Shown here piece by piece: positions 1-7,256 of a stretch of DNA of 64,000 nucleotides (position 1 is its first letter; each line of letters begins with the position of its first letter). Origin of the DNA: Amycolatopsis palatopharyngis (GTDB lineage: Bacteria; Actinomycetota; Actinomycetes; Mycobacteriales; Pseudonocardiaceae); contig NZ_PQHZ01000014.1 in assembly GCF_003385185.1 (NCBI RefSeq), forward strand, positions 62,001 through 126,000, read 5' to 3'. A program made the position numbers and the translations under genes. The notes below the pieces were generated by a model. The model saw only the letters and a program-made list of their open reading frames with translations, was not told the DNA's origin and ran no database searches.

Positions 1-1173
1 CAGCCTGGAAGCGGGAATGTCGAGCAACTTCTGCTCGGTGTCCGCGAGGATCGAGTTGCCCTCCACGTTGAACCGCGAGACCCGGTTGATCTCGGCGTCA
101 CCGGGAGGTGAGTAGTACAGGTAGATCCAGCCGTTGTCGGCGAACGCCGGATCGAGCGTGAGCCCGACGAGGCCGTCCTCACCGCCGGAGTAGACCGGCA
201 GGTCGAGAGCGACGGACGTGCTGCCGCTGGCCGGGTCGTAGACCTTCACCTGGCCGAGGATCTCGGTGTAGAAGACGCGGCCGTCCGGAGTGATGTCCAG
301 TGCGGTCGGCGCCTTGGTGTTGCTGTCCAGCGCCACCTTCTCGAAAGCGCTGTCCACAGTGGCGGAACAGTCGGCCTTCTCGACCCCGGCCGCGGTACGG
401 ACTCCGCCGAGCAGGTGCTCGACGAACAGCGGCTCGCTGTAGGCGCCCTGCGGGTGCCCCATGGCCGTCGCCCAGACACGGGCGGTACCCACCTCGCGGC
501 ACCACGAGATCGGGTGGTCAGCACCCATCGCGTCGCCACCGGGGTTGTAGGTCGACTCGTCCGCGGTGACCAGGACGTGCGCCTTACCGCGGATGTTCTG
601 GTCGAAGTTGTACCACTCCTCCGCGCGCTCCCAGCGCTCCGGCAAGCCTGCGGTTGAGGGGTGCTGCCGGTCGGCGACCTTCGCGGTGCCCTGGAGCACG
701 CCGGGTGAGTGCGAGGGCATGTGGGCACCCGCGTTCACCAGATCGTCCCACCACGGGAACTCGGACTCGATCCCCATGTCCGTGGCGTTGTGGATGGCCG
801 CGATACCGCCGCCGTTGTCCACATAGGTCTGGATGGCCTGGCGCTGCTCGTCGTTCTCCCAGACCATGCCTGAGGTCTGGAACATGATGACGACGTCGTA
901 GTTGGCGAGGTTGGCGTCGTTGAAGACCGCGGAATCCTCTGTGTGGTCCAACGTGAAATGGTTATCGACGGCCAGCTGCTCGAACAGCGCGACGCCGGCG
1001 GGGATGGAGTCGTGCCGGTAGCCGGCTGTTTTGGTGAACAACAAGGCACTGAACTCAGGATCCTGTTCGTGCCCGGGGTGCGCCTGCACTGCCGCCGGAA
1101 CTAAGCCGAGGGCGACAAAAGTGGAGAGTACGACGGCGCCCACCCGCAGCAAGAATCTCTTGCGTGTGCTCAT
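1..1173 (-). CDS. Secreted ThuA domain / PQQ-type sugar dehydrogenase fusion (3' end outside window)
   Basis: Not complete: 391 codons are visible and the frame is still open at base 1. ATG at 1173 follows a GAGGAA ribosome site. Residues 1-31 form a signal peptide (basic start, hydrophobic core, AVQA cleavage region), so the protein is exported. Residues about 40-260 are a ThuA-like fold (LLFTKTAGYRHDSI, GGGIAAIHNATDMG, ADHPISWCR). From about 285 a glucose/sorbosone dehydrogenase propeller begins (ALDITPDGRVFYTEILGQV, GLTLDPAF, YYSPPGD). In the family such fusions oxidise or bind sugars outside the membrane; the substrate is not predictable here. It lies 77 bases behind the isomerase, same strand, so it is probably the last gene seen of the sugar-uptake operon. 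Confidence 0.88.
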   Translation of the reverse strand, partial: MSTRKRFLLRVGAVVLSTFVALGLVPAAVQAHPGHEQDPEFSALLFTKTAGYRHDSIPAGVALFEQLAVDNHFTLDHTEDSAVFNDANLANYDVVIMFQTSGMVWENDEQRQAIQTYVDNGGGIAAIHNATDMGIESEFPWWDDLVNAGAHMPSHSPGVLQGTAKVADRQHPSTAGLPERWERAEEWYNFDQNIRGKAHVLVTADESTYNPGGDAMGADHPISWCREVGTARVWATAMGHPQGAYSEPLFVEHLLGGVRTAAGVEKADCSATVDSAFEKVALDSNTKAPTALDITPDGRVFYTEILGQVKVYDPASGSTSVALDLPVYSGGEDGLVGLTLDPAFADNGWIYLYYSPPGDAEINRVSRFNVEGNSILADTEQKLLDIPASRL

Positions 1174-1250
1174 GGGTTCCTCACGTAAGGGGACTGGAGA
1201 ACTTTGTGGGTTCCTCGGCGTGCCGGCGCCGTACAGCAAGGAGCCTCGGA

Positions 1251-2120
1251 TCAGGCCATATGCGACATCACCTCCTCGAGGTGGCGTAGGCCGTTGGACG
1301 CGAGCAGGTCCTGGCTCTCGGCCAGCGGGCGCCAGATCGAGGCCGCCGTGGCGATACTGCGGTTGTGTGCGGTGAACGACTCGATGCACAGCGGGCCGGA
1401 GTAGCCCGCTTCACCGATCGCCGTGAGCAGGGCGGGCCAGTCGAAGTGGTCCCGGCCCGGTGCTCCCCTGTCGTTAGCGCACACCTGGACGTGCGCGATC
1501 CGGCCAGTTGCCGACCGGATCGCGGCGGGCAGATCGGTTTCCTCGATGTTCTGGTGGTAGATGTCCAGTGCGACACCGCAAGCGCTTTCTTCAAGGTCAC
1601 CAAGACCGCTGAGAGTTTGCTCGATGGTGTTGAACAGACTGGTCTCGTACCGGTTGAGCGGTTCCACAGCGACCCGGACGCCGAGCGAAGCGGCATGGGC
1701 CAGCACGGGAGCGAGGTTGTCCCGCCACTGGGCGAGGCAGTCGGCCCGCTCCTGTTCGGTCATCCGCCAGGTACGCCCCACCGACGAGTAGGCCGGGCCG
1801 GCGATGACCGGCGAGCCGACCTCGGCCGCGACATCGAGACAGTGCCGGAGGTAGTCCTGGGTACCGGAGATCACCGCGTCGGAGTCCAGGACGAGCTCCC
1901 GGCCCGGTGGCATCACCAGTGCCACCGTGGCCGAGAGCCCGAGGTCCGCCAGCAGCGTCGCCGCCGCTGCCGGATCCCAGTCACCGGGGTTCTCGATCGG
2001 CAGCTCGATCACGCCGAAGCCGAGATCGGCCACGTGCGGTGCGAGCATGCGCAGCGCGGCGTCATCGAGTGGCGAGGCCCAGACCCAGGTGTTGACCCCG
2101 ATCGCGTGAGCGACGGTCAC
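1251..2120 (-). CDS. Sugar phosphate isomerase/epimerase, D-tagatose 3-epimerase-like
   Basis: 289-residue TIM barrel of the xylose-isomerase-like superfamily. The metal/substrate signatures of the tagatose/psicose 3-epimerase group are present: VAVEPLNRYE (Glu), VALDIYHQNIEE (Asp), HVQVCANDRGAPG (His and the DRG loop) and CIESF (last Glu). This predicts C-3 epimerisation of a free ketose or a related polyol-derived sugar, using a divalent metal, in the cytoplasm. The GTG start at 2120 overlaps the stop of the binding-protein gene as GTGA; a longer open frame to 2357 is only an antisense-like extension inside that gene. It probably works on the sugar brought in by the upstream ABC transporter. 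Confidence 0.88.
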   Translation of the reverse strand: MTVAHAIGVNTWVWASPLDDAALRMLAPHVADLGFGVIELPIENPGDWDPAAAATLLADLGLSATVALVMPPGRELVLDSDAVISGTQDYLRHCLDVAAEVGSPVIAGPAYSSVGRTWRMTEQERADCLAQWRDNLAPVLAHAASLGVRVAVEPLNRYETSLFNTIEQTLSGLGDLEESACGVALDIYHQNIEETDLPAAIRSATGRIAHVQVCANDRGAPGRDHFDWPALLTAIGEAGYSGPLCIESFTAHNRSIATAASIWRPLAESQDLLASNGLRHLEEVMSHMA

Positions 2121-3304
2121 TGCCAGCGTTCCGGGTAGTCCGGCATGTCCTGGCAACCGCACAGGCCGTAGTGCAGTGGCGGCATCCCTTCGGTGAGGTA
2201 CTGGTCGAGCGAGGCCGAGTCGATCACTGGCTGGGGCAGAATCCACTCCTTCGGCACCTCTTCGCCGTTCAGGATCTTCAGCGCGGCGATGACCGGAGTC
2301 CGCCACTGGTAGGTGGGGTAGGTCGGGGCGAGCGCGGTCAGGTTCTCGCTCTTCCACTTCTCCATGAACTGCTGCTGGTCCTCACCCGAAATCGCGGGCG
2401 CCTCGACCCCGGCGTCCTCGAACGCTTCCAGCACCGCGACCGCGGCCGTGCCGTCGTCCATCCAGATACCGTCGATCGTGCCTTCACGCTGCAGGTAGTC
2501 GGAGACGACGCTCTTGGCTGTCGCGCTGTCGTTCTCGGTGAACTCGGCGCCAACGACCTGCACGCCCCGCTCCTCGAAGATGCGCTCCGCCGCTGCCCAC
2601 CGGTGTTCCAGCACATCCACGCCCGGCAGAACGCGCAGGCCAAGCACCTTGCCGCCCTCACCGACCTCGTCGGCGAGGAACTCGGCAGCACTGGCGCCGA
2701 AGGCGTATCCGCCGATGGGGTGCACGAATGTGACCGGGCAGTCGGTGTCGACGCCGCGGTCGAAAACGATCACCGGGATGCCCGTGCCACAAGCCTGCTC
2801 TACAGCAGGGGTCAGCGTGGCCGTCGTGTTCGGGGACACGATCAGCGCGTCGCAACCCTGCGAGGTCAGGGACTGGATGTCACTGATCTGCTTGTCGTCC
2901 TTGGCCTCGGCGTCCAGAACGGTGAACTCCGCGATCTCGTCGTGCAGATCGGCCTCGGCCTGCATGGTCTTCCAGCCGACCTGTCGCCATGGGTTGTCCA
3001 CCGAAGCGTTGGAGAAGCAAACCTTGTGTGGCCCGTCCTTGGCGTACTGGGACGTATCCACCATCTCCGGCTCAAGCGCCTGCTCCCACGGCTTGTCCGC
3101 AGGGCCTTCCGGTGTCGCGTCACGCAGTGCCAGCTGCCGCTCGTACTCCGCCTGATCGAAGAACTCCGAGGCGGCCTGACCGTCCTGACTGGACGACTCA
3201 CCCGCCGGGGTGGCCGCGTCCCCACTACCCGCGGGCAGGTCGCTGGAACAGGCCGCGAGGGTCAGCAGACCCGCGGCGAGCACGGCGGTGGTCACTTTCT
3301 TCAT
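2117..3304 (-). CDS. Sugar ABC transporter substrate-binding lipoprotein
   Basis: 395 residues. A lipoprotein signal ends in LTLAAC with the lipidated Cys at residue 19, followed by a Ser/Gly/Ala-rich linker. The rest is a type-1 periplasmic-binding fold of the ribose/xylose class (VCFSNASVDNPWR, DIQSLTSQGCDALIVSPN, IPVIVFDRGVD, GIWMDDGTAAV). It should deliver a monosaccharide or polyol to the two permeases. ATG at 3304 overlaps the permease stop as ATGA. A frame of 718 codons continues upstream, but the part beyond 3304 is arginine-rich shadow of the permease. Unusual for this class, the binding protein comes fourth in the operon rather than first. Confidence 0.93.
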   Translation of the reverse strand: MKKVTTAVLAAGLLTLAACSSDLPAGSGDAATPAGESSSQDGQAASEFFDQAEYERQLALRDATPEGPADKPWEQALEPEMVDTSQYAKDGPHKVCFSNASVDNPWRQVGWKTMQAEADLHDEIAEFTVLDAEAKDDKQISDIQSLTSQGCDALIVSPNTTATLTPAVEQACGTGIPVIVFDRGVDTDCPVTFVHPIGGYAFGASAAEFLADEVGEGGKVLGLRVLPGVDVLEHRWAAAERIFEERGVQVVGAEFTENDSATAKSVVSDYLQREGTIDGIWMDDGTAAVAVLEAFEDAGVEAPAISGEDQQQFMEKWKSENLTALAPTYPTYQWRTPVIAALKILNGEEVPKEWILPQPVIDSASLDQYLTEGMPPLHYGLCGCQDMPDYPERWQ

Positions 3305-4332
3305 TCGCTTCTCCTGAACAGTTTGCGGAGCGAGAACCGGTTTCCTACCGAGGCATAGGCGACGGCAGCGATGATGATCACCCCTTGTACGGCCGACTCG
3401 AGTCCACCGGAGACACCGAGCAGATTGAGCAGGGAGAACAGGGCTTCCAACGTCAGCGCTCCGGCCATCGCGGCGACCACGGAACCGCGACCGCCGCCGA
3501 GCAATACGCCGCCGAGGACAACCGCGGTGATGACGCGGAACTCCAGCCCCTCCCCCACCTGAGCCGAAACGCCGGCAAAGCCACCGAGCAACACCGCGGC
3601 CACGGCCGCCGACAGTCCGGAAAGGACGAACGCGAGTGTGCGAACACGTTCGACATTGCCCCCGCCGAGGCGAACGACGGCAGGGTTGTCGCCGATGGCC
3701 ACGAGCAGGCGACCGGTGCTGCCCCGCATGAACAGCACCGCGAGCACCACAATCACCGCGAGCAGAAGCACCGACCACGGCAGCTGTCCGATCAGCGGGA
3801 CGTCGATTCCTTCCCGGCCGACCATGCGGAACGACTCGGAAAGCGCGCCCCGCGGCGATCCGCCGGTCCAGAGGAACACGGCGCCGTCGAGAACGAGCAG
3901 CATGCCGAGGGTGACGATGAACGACGGCACCAGCAGTCGCGTGGTGATGAGGCCGTTGACCAGCCCGATCAGTGCACCGAAGCCGAGAATGAACAGGATC
4001 ACCCATGAGGTCGCGGACTCTTCGCCGTCGATCAGCCGCGCCGCGATCACGACCTCCGCGGTCACCAGCGAGCCGACCGAGAGGTCGAATCCGCCGCTGA
4101 CGATGACGAAGTACTGGCCGATCGCGAGGATCATCAGCGGAGCCGCGCGCTTGAGCAGCGCGAGGTAACCTTCGGGCTCGCTGTACGCGGAGCCGGCGAA
4201 CGCCAGCGCGATCAGCAGGACCGCCAGAACCGCGAGCACGGGTCCGGTGCCCTGGGCCAACCGCGGCCGCCACGAGCGCGCGGAACCGGCAGTCGCTTCG
4301 GTCGTGCGGGTCATATCGCTTCCCTGCGTCAT
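3301..4332 (-). CDS. Sugar ABC transporter permease (RbsC family), second copy
   Basis: 343-residue inner-membrane permease with about ten hydrophobic segments and the BPD_transp_2 hallmarks of ribose-type importers (LAIGQYFVIVSGGFDLSVGS near the N-terminal third, and VVLGGVLLGGGRGSV in the C-terminal third). It pairs with the neighbouring permease to form the translocation path. ATG at 4332 overlaps the preceding permease stop as ATGA, and its own stop overlaps the binding-protein start, so translation of the set is coupled. The N terminus MTQGSDMTRTTEA offers a second ATG six codons in; the first is preferred because of the overlap. Confidence 0.93.
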   Translation of the reverse strand: MTQGSDMTRTTEATAGSARSWRPRLAQGTGPVLAVLAVLLIALAFAGSAYSEPEGYLALLKRAAPLMILAIGQYFVIVSGGFDLSVGSLVTAEVVIAARLIDGEESATSWVILFILGFGALIGLVNGLITTRLLVPSFIVTLGMLLVLDGAVFLWTGGSPRGALSESFRMVGREGIDVPLIGQLPWSVLLLAVIVVLAVLFMRGSTGRLLVAIGDNPAVVRLGGGNVERVRTLAFVLSGLSAAVAAVLLGGFAGVSAQVGEGLEFRVITAVVLGGVLLGGGRGSVVAAMAGALTLEALFSLLNLLGVSGGLESAVQGVIIIAAVAYASVGNRFSLRKLFRRSE

Positions 4333-5369
4333 CGTCGCCTCCCTGGAAGCAGTCGTGTTCCCGGAGACATCTGGCGGCGCGCGTACAACGCCACCGCGAC
4401 GATCAGGACGACTCCGCGGACGACATCCTTGAAGAACGAGGAGACGCCGAGCTGGTCGAAGGTCGTGTCCAGCGAGGCGAGGATGAGGACGCCGCCGATC
4501 GTGCCCGCGACACCGCCTCTACCGCCTGCCAGCAAGGTGCCGCCGAGGACCACGGCGGCGATCGACTCCAGGTCGTAACCGGCGTCGGTGCCCACGTACG
4601 GTGCTCCGGAGCCGAGCCTGCTGGCCAGGAAGACCCCGGCCAGTCCGGCGAGGACAGAGCAGAGTACGTGCGCCTTGATCACCGTGCGGTCGGTGCGGAT
4701 GCCGGAGAGTCTGGCGACATCCTCGTCCCCGCCCACGGCGTAGAAGTGGTAGCCACTGCGGGTCCTGGTCAGATACCACCAGGCAAGCGCGGCGAGACCG
4801 AGCATCAGCAGTGTCGAGATCGGCACGGGGCCGATGCGGTCGAACCCGAGATGCTGAAAGACCCGGGGGACCTGCCCCGCGGGGCCGCTGTAACCGTTCT
4901 CCAGGTAGCCGCGGATGATCAGGGCGGTCCCGAGGGTCGCGATGAAGGCGTTGACCTTGAGCTTGGTCACCACCAGGCCGTTGAAGAGGCCGATTGCGGC
5001 CGCACAGCCGACGGCGAGCAGTACTCCCGGCACGATCATCGCGGGATCGCCTGCCATCGTCTCCGCCGCGATCAACGACGTGAGCCCGATCAGGTAAGCC
5101 ACCGAGAGGTCGAGCTTTCCGGTGAGGATCACCATCGTCTGTCCGATGGCGACGAGTCCGAGCGCCGTGCTTCGGGTCAGGATGTTCTGGATCCCGCCCT
5201 GGTCCAGCAACATGCCGCCGTCCGCCGCCACCAGCACACTGCCGACAACGAGGACGAGCACCAGCGCCAGGTACACCGATACCGTCGGTGTGATCCGTTG
5301 AGTCCATCGAGGACGGTTTACTGGTGGTGGAGTGGGCTGGGGATCGGAGCGAACCGCCGTGCTGCTCAC
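4329..5369 (-). CDS. Sugar ABC transporter permease (RbsC family), first copy
   Basis: 346-residue permease paralogous to the next gene, with the same layout: about ten membrane spans, the segment LVAIGQTMVILTGKLDLSVA and the EAA-like loop VVLGGTLLAGGRGGVAG. Two different permeases imply a heterodimeric channel, as in autoinducer-2 and some polyol importers, rather than the homodimer of ribose RbsC. Start GTG at 5369 overlaps the ATPase stop (GTGA). The cytoplasmic N terminus is proline-rich (SDPQPTPPPVNRPR). Confidence 0.93.
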   Translation of the reverse strand: MSSTAVRSDPQPTPPPVNRPRWTQRITPTVSVYLALVLVLVVGSVLVAADGGMLLDQGGIQNILTRSTALGLVAIGQTMVILTGKLDLSVAYLIGLTSLIAAETMAGDPAMIVPGVLLAVGCAAAIGLFNGLVVTKLKVNAFIATLGTALIIRGYLENGYSGPAGQVPRVFQHLGFDRIGPVPISTLLMLGLAALAWWYLTRTRSGYHFYAVGGDEDVARLSGIRTDRTVIKAHVLCSVLAGLAGVFLASRLGSGAPYVGTDAGYDLESIAAVVLGGTLLAGGRGGVAGTIGGVLILASLDTTFDQLGVSSFFKDVVRGVVLIVAVALYARRQMSPGTRLLPGRRR

Positions 5370-6889
5370 GAAGCCTCCTGCATCCCGAGCCGATGCCCCG
5401 TTGCCAGCGCCATCACGGACTCCTCGCTGGCGCCCGCGGGCAGCTCCCCGGCGAGTTCACCGTCGTGCATCACCAGCACGCGGTCGCTCATGCCGATCAA
5501 CTCCGGCAGCTCGGACGAGATCATCAGAATTGCCACCCCCTCGCGGGCGAGACCACGGAGCAGTTCGTAGACCGTCTCCTTGGCACCCACATCGATCCCC
5601 CTTGTCGGTTCGTCGACGACCAGGATCTTCGGCTCCACCGCGAGCCATTTGGCCAGCACCACCTTCTGCTGGTTTCCGCCGGACAGGAACCGCACGTCCT
5701 GATCTGTGCTCCGGAAGACGACGGCGACCTCACGCAGCAGCTCCTCGACTCCCCGCGCACCGCGGCTGCGGCCGAACGCCGCCCTGCGCACCAGCAGCAG
5801 GTTGTCCCGAACCGACTGGCGCAAGGCCAGTCCGTCCCCCTTGCGATCCTCGGTGACGTGCGCGATGCCGTGGCGCACCGCCGCGCGCGGTGAGCGGATG
5901 CGTTCCGGCGCGCCGTCGAGTTCGAGGGTGCCCTCGGTGAAGGGCTGCACACCACAGATGGCCCTGGCCACCGCTGATCGGCCCGCCCCTTGCAGTCCGG
6001 CGAGCCCCACGATCTCGCCCGCACGCACCTCGAGGGACAGCTCCCGGACCCGGTCGTTGCCAGCTGCCCGCAGTGCCAGGCGAACCGGTCCGGTCTCAGC
6101 CGCTGTGGCCCTGTCGGGAAAGAGCGATTCGAGTGGGCGGCCGACCATGTGCTTGACCAGGCTCTCGCTGGTAAGTTCGCCGGTTTCCTGGCAGGTGACC
6201 AGCGAGCCGTCCTTGAGCACCGTGATCCTGGAGCTGAGGTCGAACACCTCGCGCAACCGGTGTGAGACGTAGAGGACCGCGATCCCGCGTTCGCAGAGGC
6301 GCCGCACGAGGGAGTAGAGCAGTTCGACCTCGTGGTCGGCCAGCGCCGCCGTCGGCTCGTCCATGGCGAGTACCCGCGCGTCGGTGGACAGCGCCTTGAC
6401 GATCTCGACCACCTGCTGTTGAGCCACCGGCAGTCGGCGGACCTGGGTACGCGGAGAGATGCCCTGCTCGCCAAGGCTCTCGAACAGCTCGGCGGTGTCC
6501 GCTTCGAGCCGGGCCCGGTCCACCTGCCCCCGGCGCACCGGTTCCCGGCCGAGAAAGACGTTCTCGGCCACCGTGCGATCCGGCAGCAGGGTGAACTCCT
6601 GATGCACGATCGAGATCCCGGCGCGCTGTGCCTCCCTCGGGGAACCGAACGTCTGCCGTTGTCCTTCCACCTCCACCGTGCCGCCGTCCGGGCGGTAGAC
6701 CCCGGCCAGCACCTTCATCAGCGTTGACTTACCGGCACCGTTTTCACCCACAAGGGCGTGCACCTCGCCGGGCCACAACTCCAGATCGACACCGTGCAGC
6801 ACCTCGACGCCGAGGAACTGCTTACGGATCGCACTCAACCTGACAGCCGGTCCGACACGATCGGGTGGCGTGAGGCCAGTCACAGACAT
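5366..6889 (-). CDS. Sugar ABC transporter ATP-binding protein (RbsA type, two ABC domains)
   Basis: 507 residues from ATG 6889. The first ABC domain has Walker A GENGAGKST, Q-loop region, degenerate signature (LPVAQQQVVEI) and Walker B VLAMDEPTAAL. The second has a Walker A altered to GLQGAGRSA, an intact LSGGNQQ signature and Walker B ILVVDEPTRGID. This asymmetry is normal for RbsA/XylG/MglA importer ATPases. A TTG start at 6925 would add 12 residues, but that TTG is inside the TTGACA of the promoter, and the predicted transcript begins at the ATG; 6889 is therefore chosen. First gene of a six-gene operon. Confidence 0.93.
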   Translation of the reverse strand: MSVTGLTPPDRVGPAVRLSAIRKQFLGVEVLHGVDLELWPGEVHALVGENGAGKSTLMKVLAGVYRPDGGTVEVEGQRQTFGSPREAQRAGISIVHQEFTLLPDRTVAENVFLGREPVRRGQVDRARLEADTAELFESLGEQGISPRTQVRRLPVAQQQVVEIVKALSTDARVLAMDEPTAALADHEVELLYSLVRRLCERGIAVLYVSHRLREVFDLSSRITVLKDGSLVTCQETGELTSESLVKHMVGRPLESLFPDRATAAETGPVRLALRAAGNDRVRELSLEVRAGEIVGLAGLQGAGRSAVARAICGVQPFTEGTLELDGAPERIRSPRAAVRHGIAHVTEDRKGDGLALRQSVRDNLLLVRRAAFGRSRGARGVEELLREVAVVFRSTDQDVRFLSGGNQQKVVLAKWLAVEPKILVVDEPTRGIDVGAKETVYELLRGLAREGVAILMISSELPELIGMSDRVLVMHDGELAGELPAGASEESVMALATGHRLGMQEAS

Positions 6890-6896
6890 GAGCCGG

Positions 6897-6925
6897 ACAT
6901 TACGGAGAGCTTCAGTGCGTGTCAA
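6897..6925 (-). promoter_or_regulatory. Near-consensus promoter of the sugar operon, predicted leaderless
   Basis: On the minus strand: TTGACA (6925-6920), a 17-base spacer, TAATGT (6902-6897), then seven bases to the A of the ATG at 6889. The start point should fall on or beside the initiation codon, and no Shine-Dalgarno sequence precedes it. TTGACA with 17-bp spacing is strong for a high-GC actinobacterium. Confidence 0.72.
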
Positions 6926-6943
6926 ACAAAAGTTTGTTGCACA
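6920..6943. promoter_or_regulatory. Palindromic operator over the -35 of the sugar operon
   Basis: Core AACAAAAGTTTGTT at 6925-6938 (two AACAAA/TTTGTT arms around AG), with outer TGT (6920-6922) and ACA (6941-6943) in register. The arms resemble binding sites of ROK-family sugar repressors such as XylR (known to favour AAC/GTT-rich arms); the regulator is not in this window. Position on the -35 element suggests repression until the substrate is present. Confidence 0.5.
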
Positions 6944-7019
6944 TACGCAGAAACTCGGCTCATGAAATCAAAAAGTTATCCAGTGTCGCCCGACCGGGCC
7001 CTCATAGCGCGCACCGAAG

Positions 7020-7169
7020 TTCCCCAATGCCACATTGGGGACGTCGAAGTTCCCGAAAGCCACATTGGGGACGCTCAAGTTCCCCAACGCCACATTGGGG
7101 ACGTTGAAGTTCCCCAACGCCACATTGGGGACATCCAAGTTCCCCAACGCCACATTGGGGACATCCTCC
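7020..7169. repeat. Five tandem 30-bp hairpin repeats
   Basis: Exact 30-base period: units begin at 7020, 7050, 7080, 7110 and 7140. The constant part TCCCCAACGCCACATTGGGGA folds as TCCCCAA / TTGGGGA around a seven-base loop; the second unit (TCCCGAAAG) has a weakened left arm. The remaining nine bases vary (ACGTTGAAG, ACATCCAAG). Because 30 is divisible by three, both strands carry open frames (FPNATLGT on plus, VPNVALGN on minus), but neither has an ATG/GTG start with a ribosome site. Similar units occur, as I recall, in Amycolatopsis-type genomes. No unique spacers, so not CRISPR. Confidence 0.85.
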
Positions 7170-7194
7170 GGGGCGTCCCGGGGCATTCGGGAGG

Positions 7195-7229
7195 GGCGCT
7201 CCGGCGTGCGATCGTCGGGGCGGAGCGCC
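7195..7229 (-). terminator. Hairpin downstream of valS
   Basis: GGCGCTCCG (7195-7203) pairs with CGGAGCGCC (7221-7229) about 30 bases past the valS stop. No U-tract; typical of GC-rich actinobacterial terminators. The 30-bp repeat hairpins follow directly. Confidence 0.45.
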
Positions 7230-7256
7230 GTTGGCGGCAGGGTGGAGAGAGTGGTG

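Noticed and set aside
3305..4273. N-terminal extension of the binding-protein frame
   Set aside because: Lies within the permease gene; the lipoprotein signal fixes the start at 3304.
7020..7169. Hairpin repeats as CRISPR
   Set aside because: The nine-base intervals are too short and similar to be spacers, and there are no cas genes.
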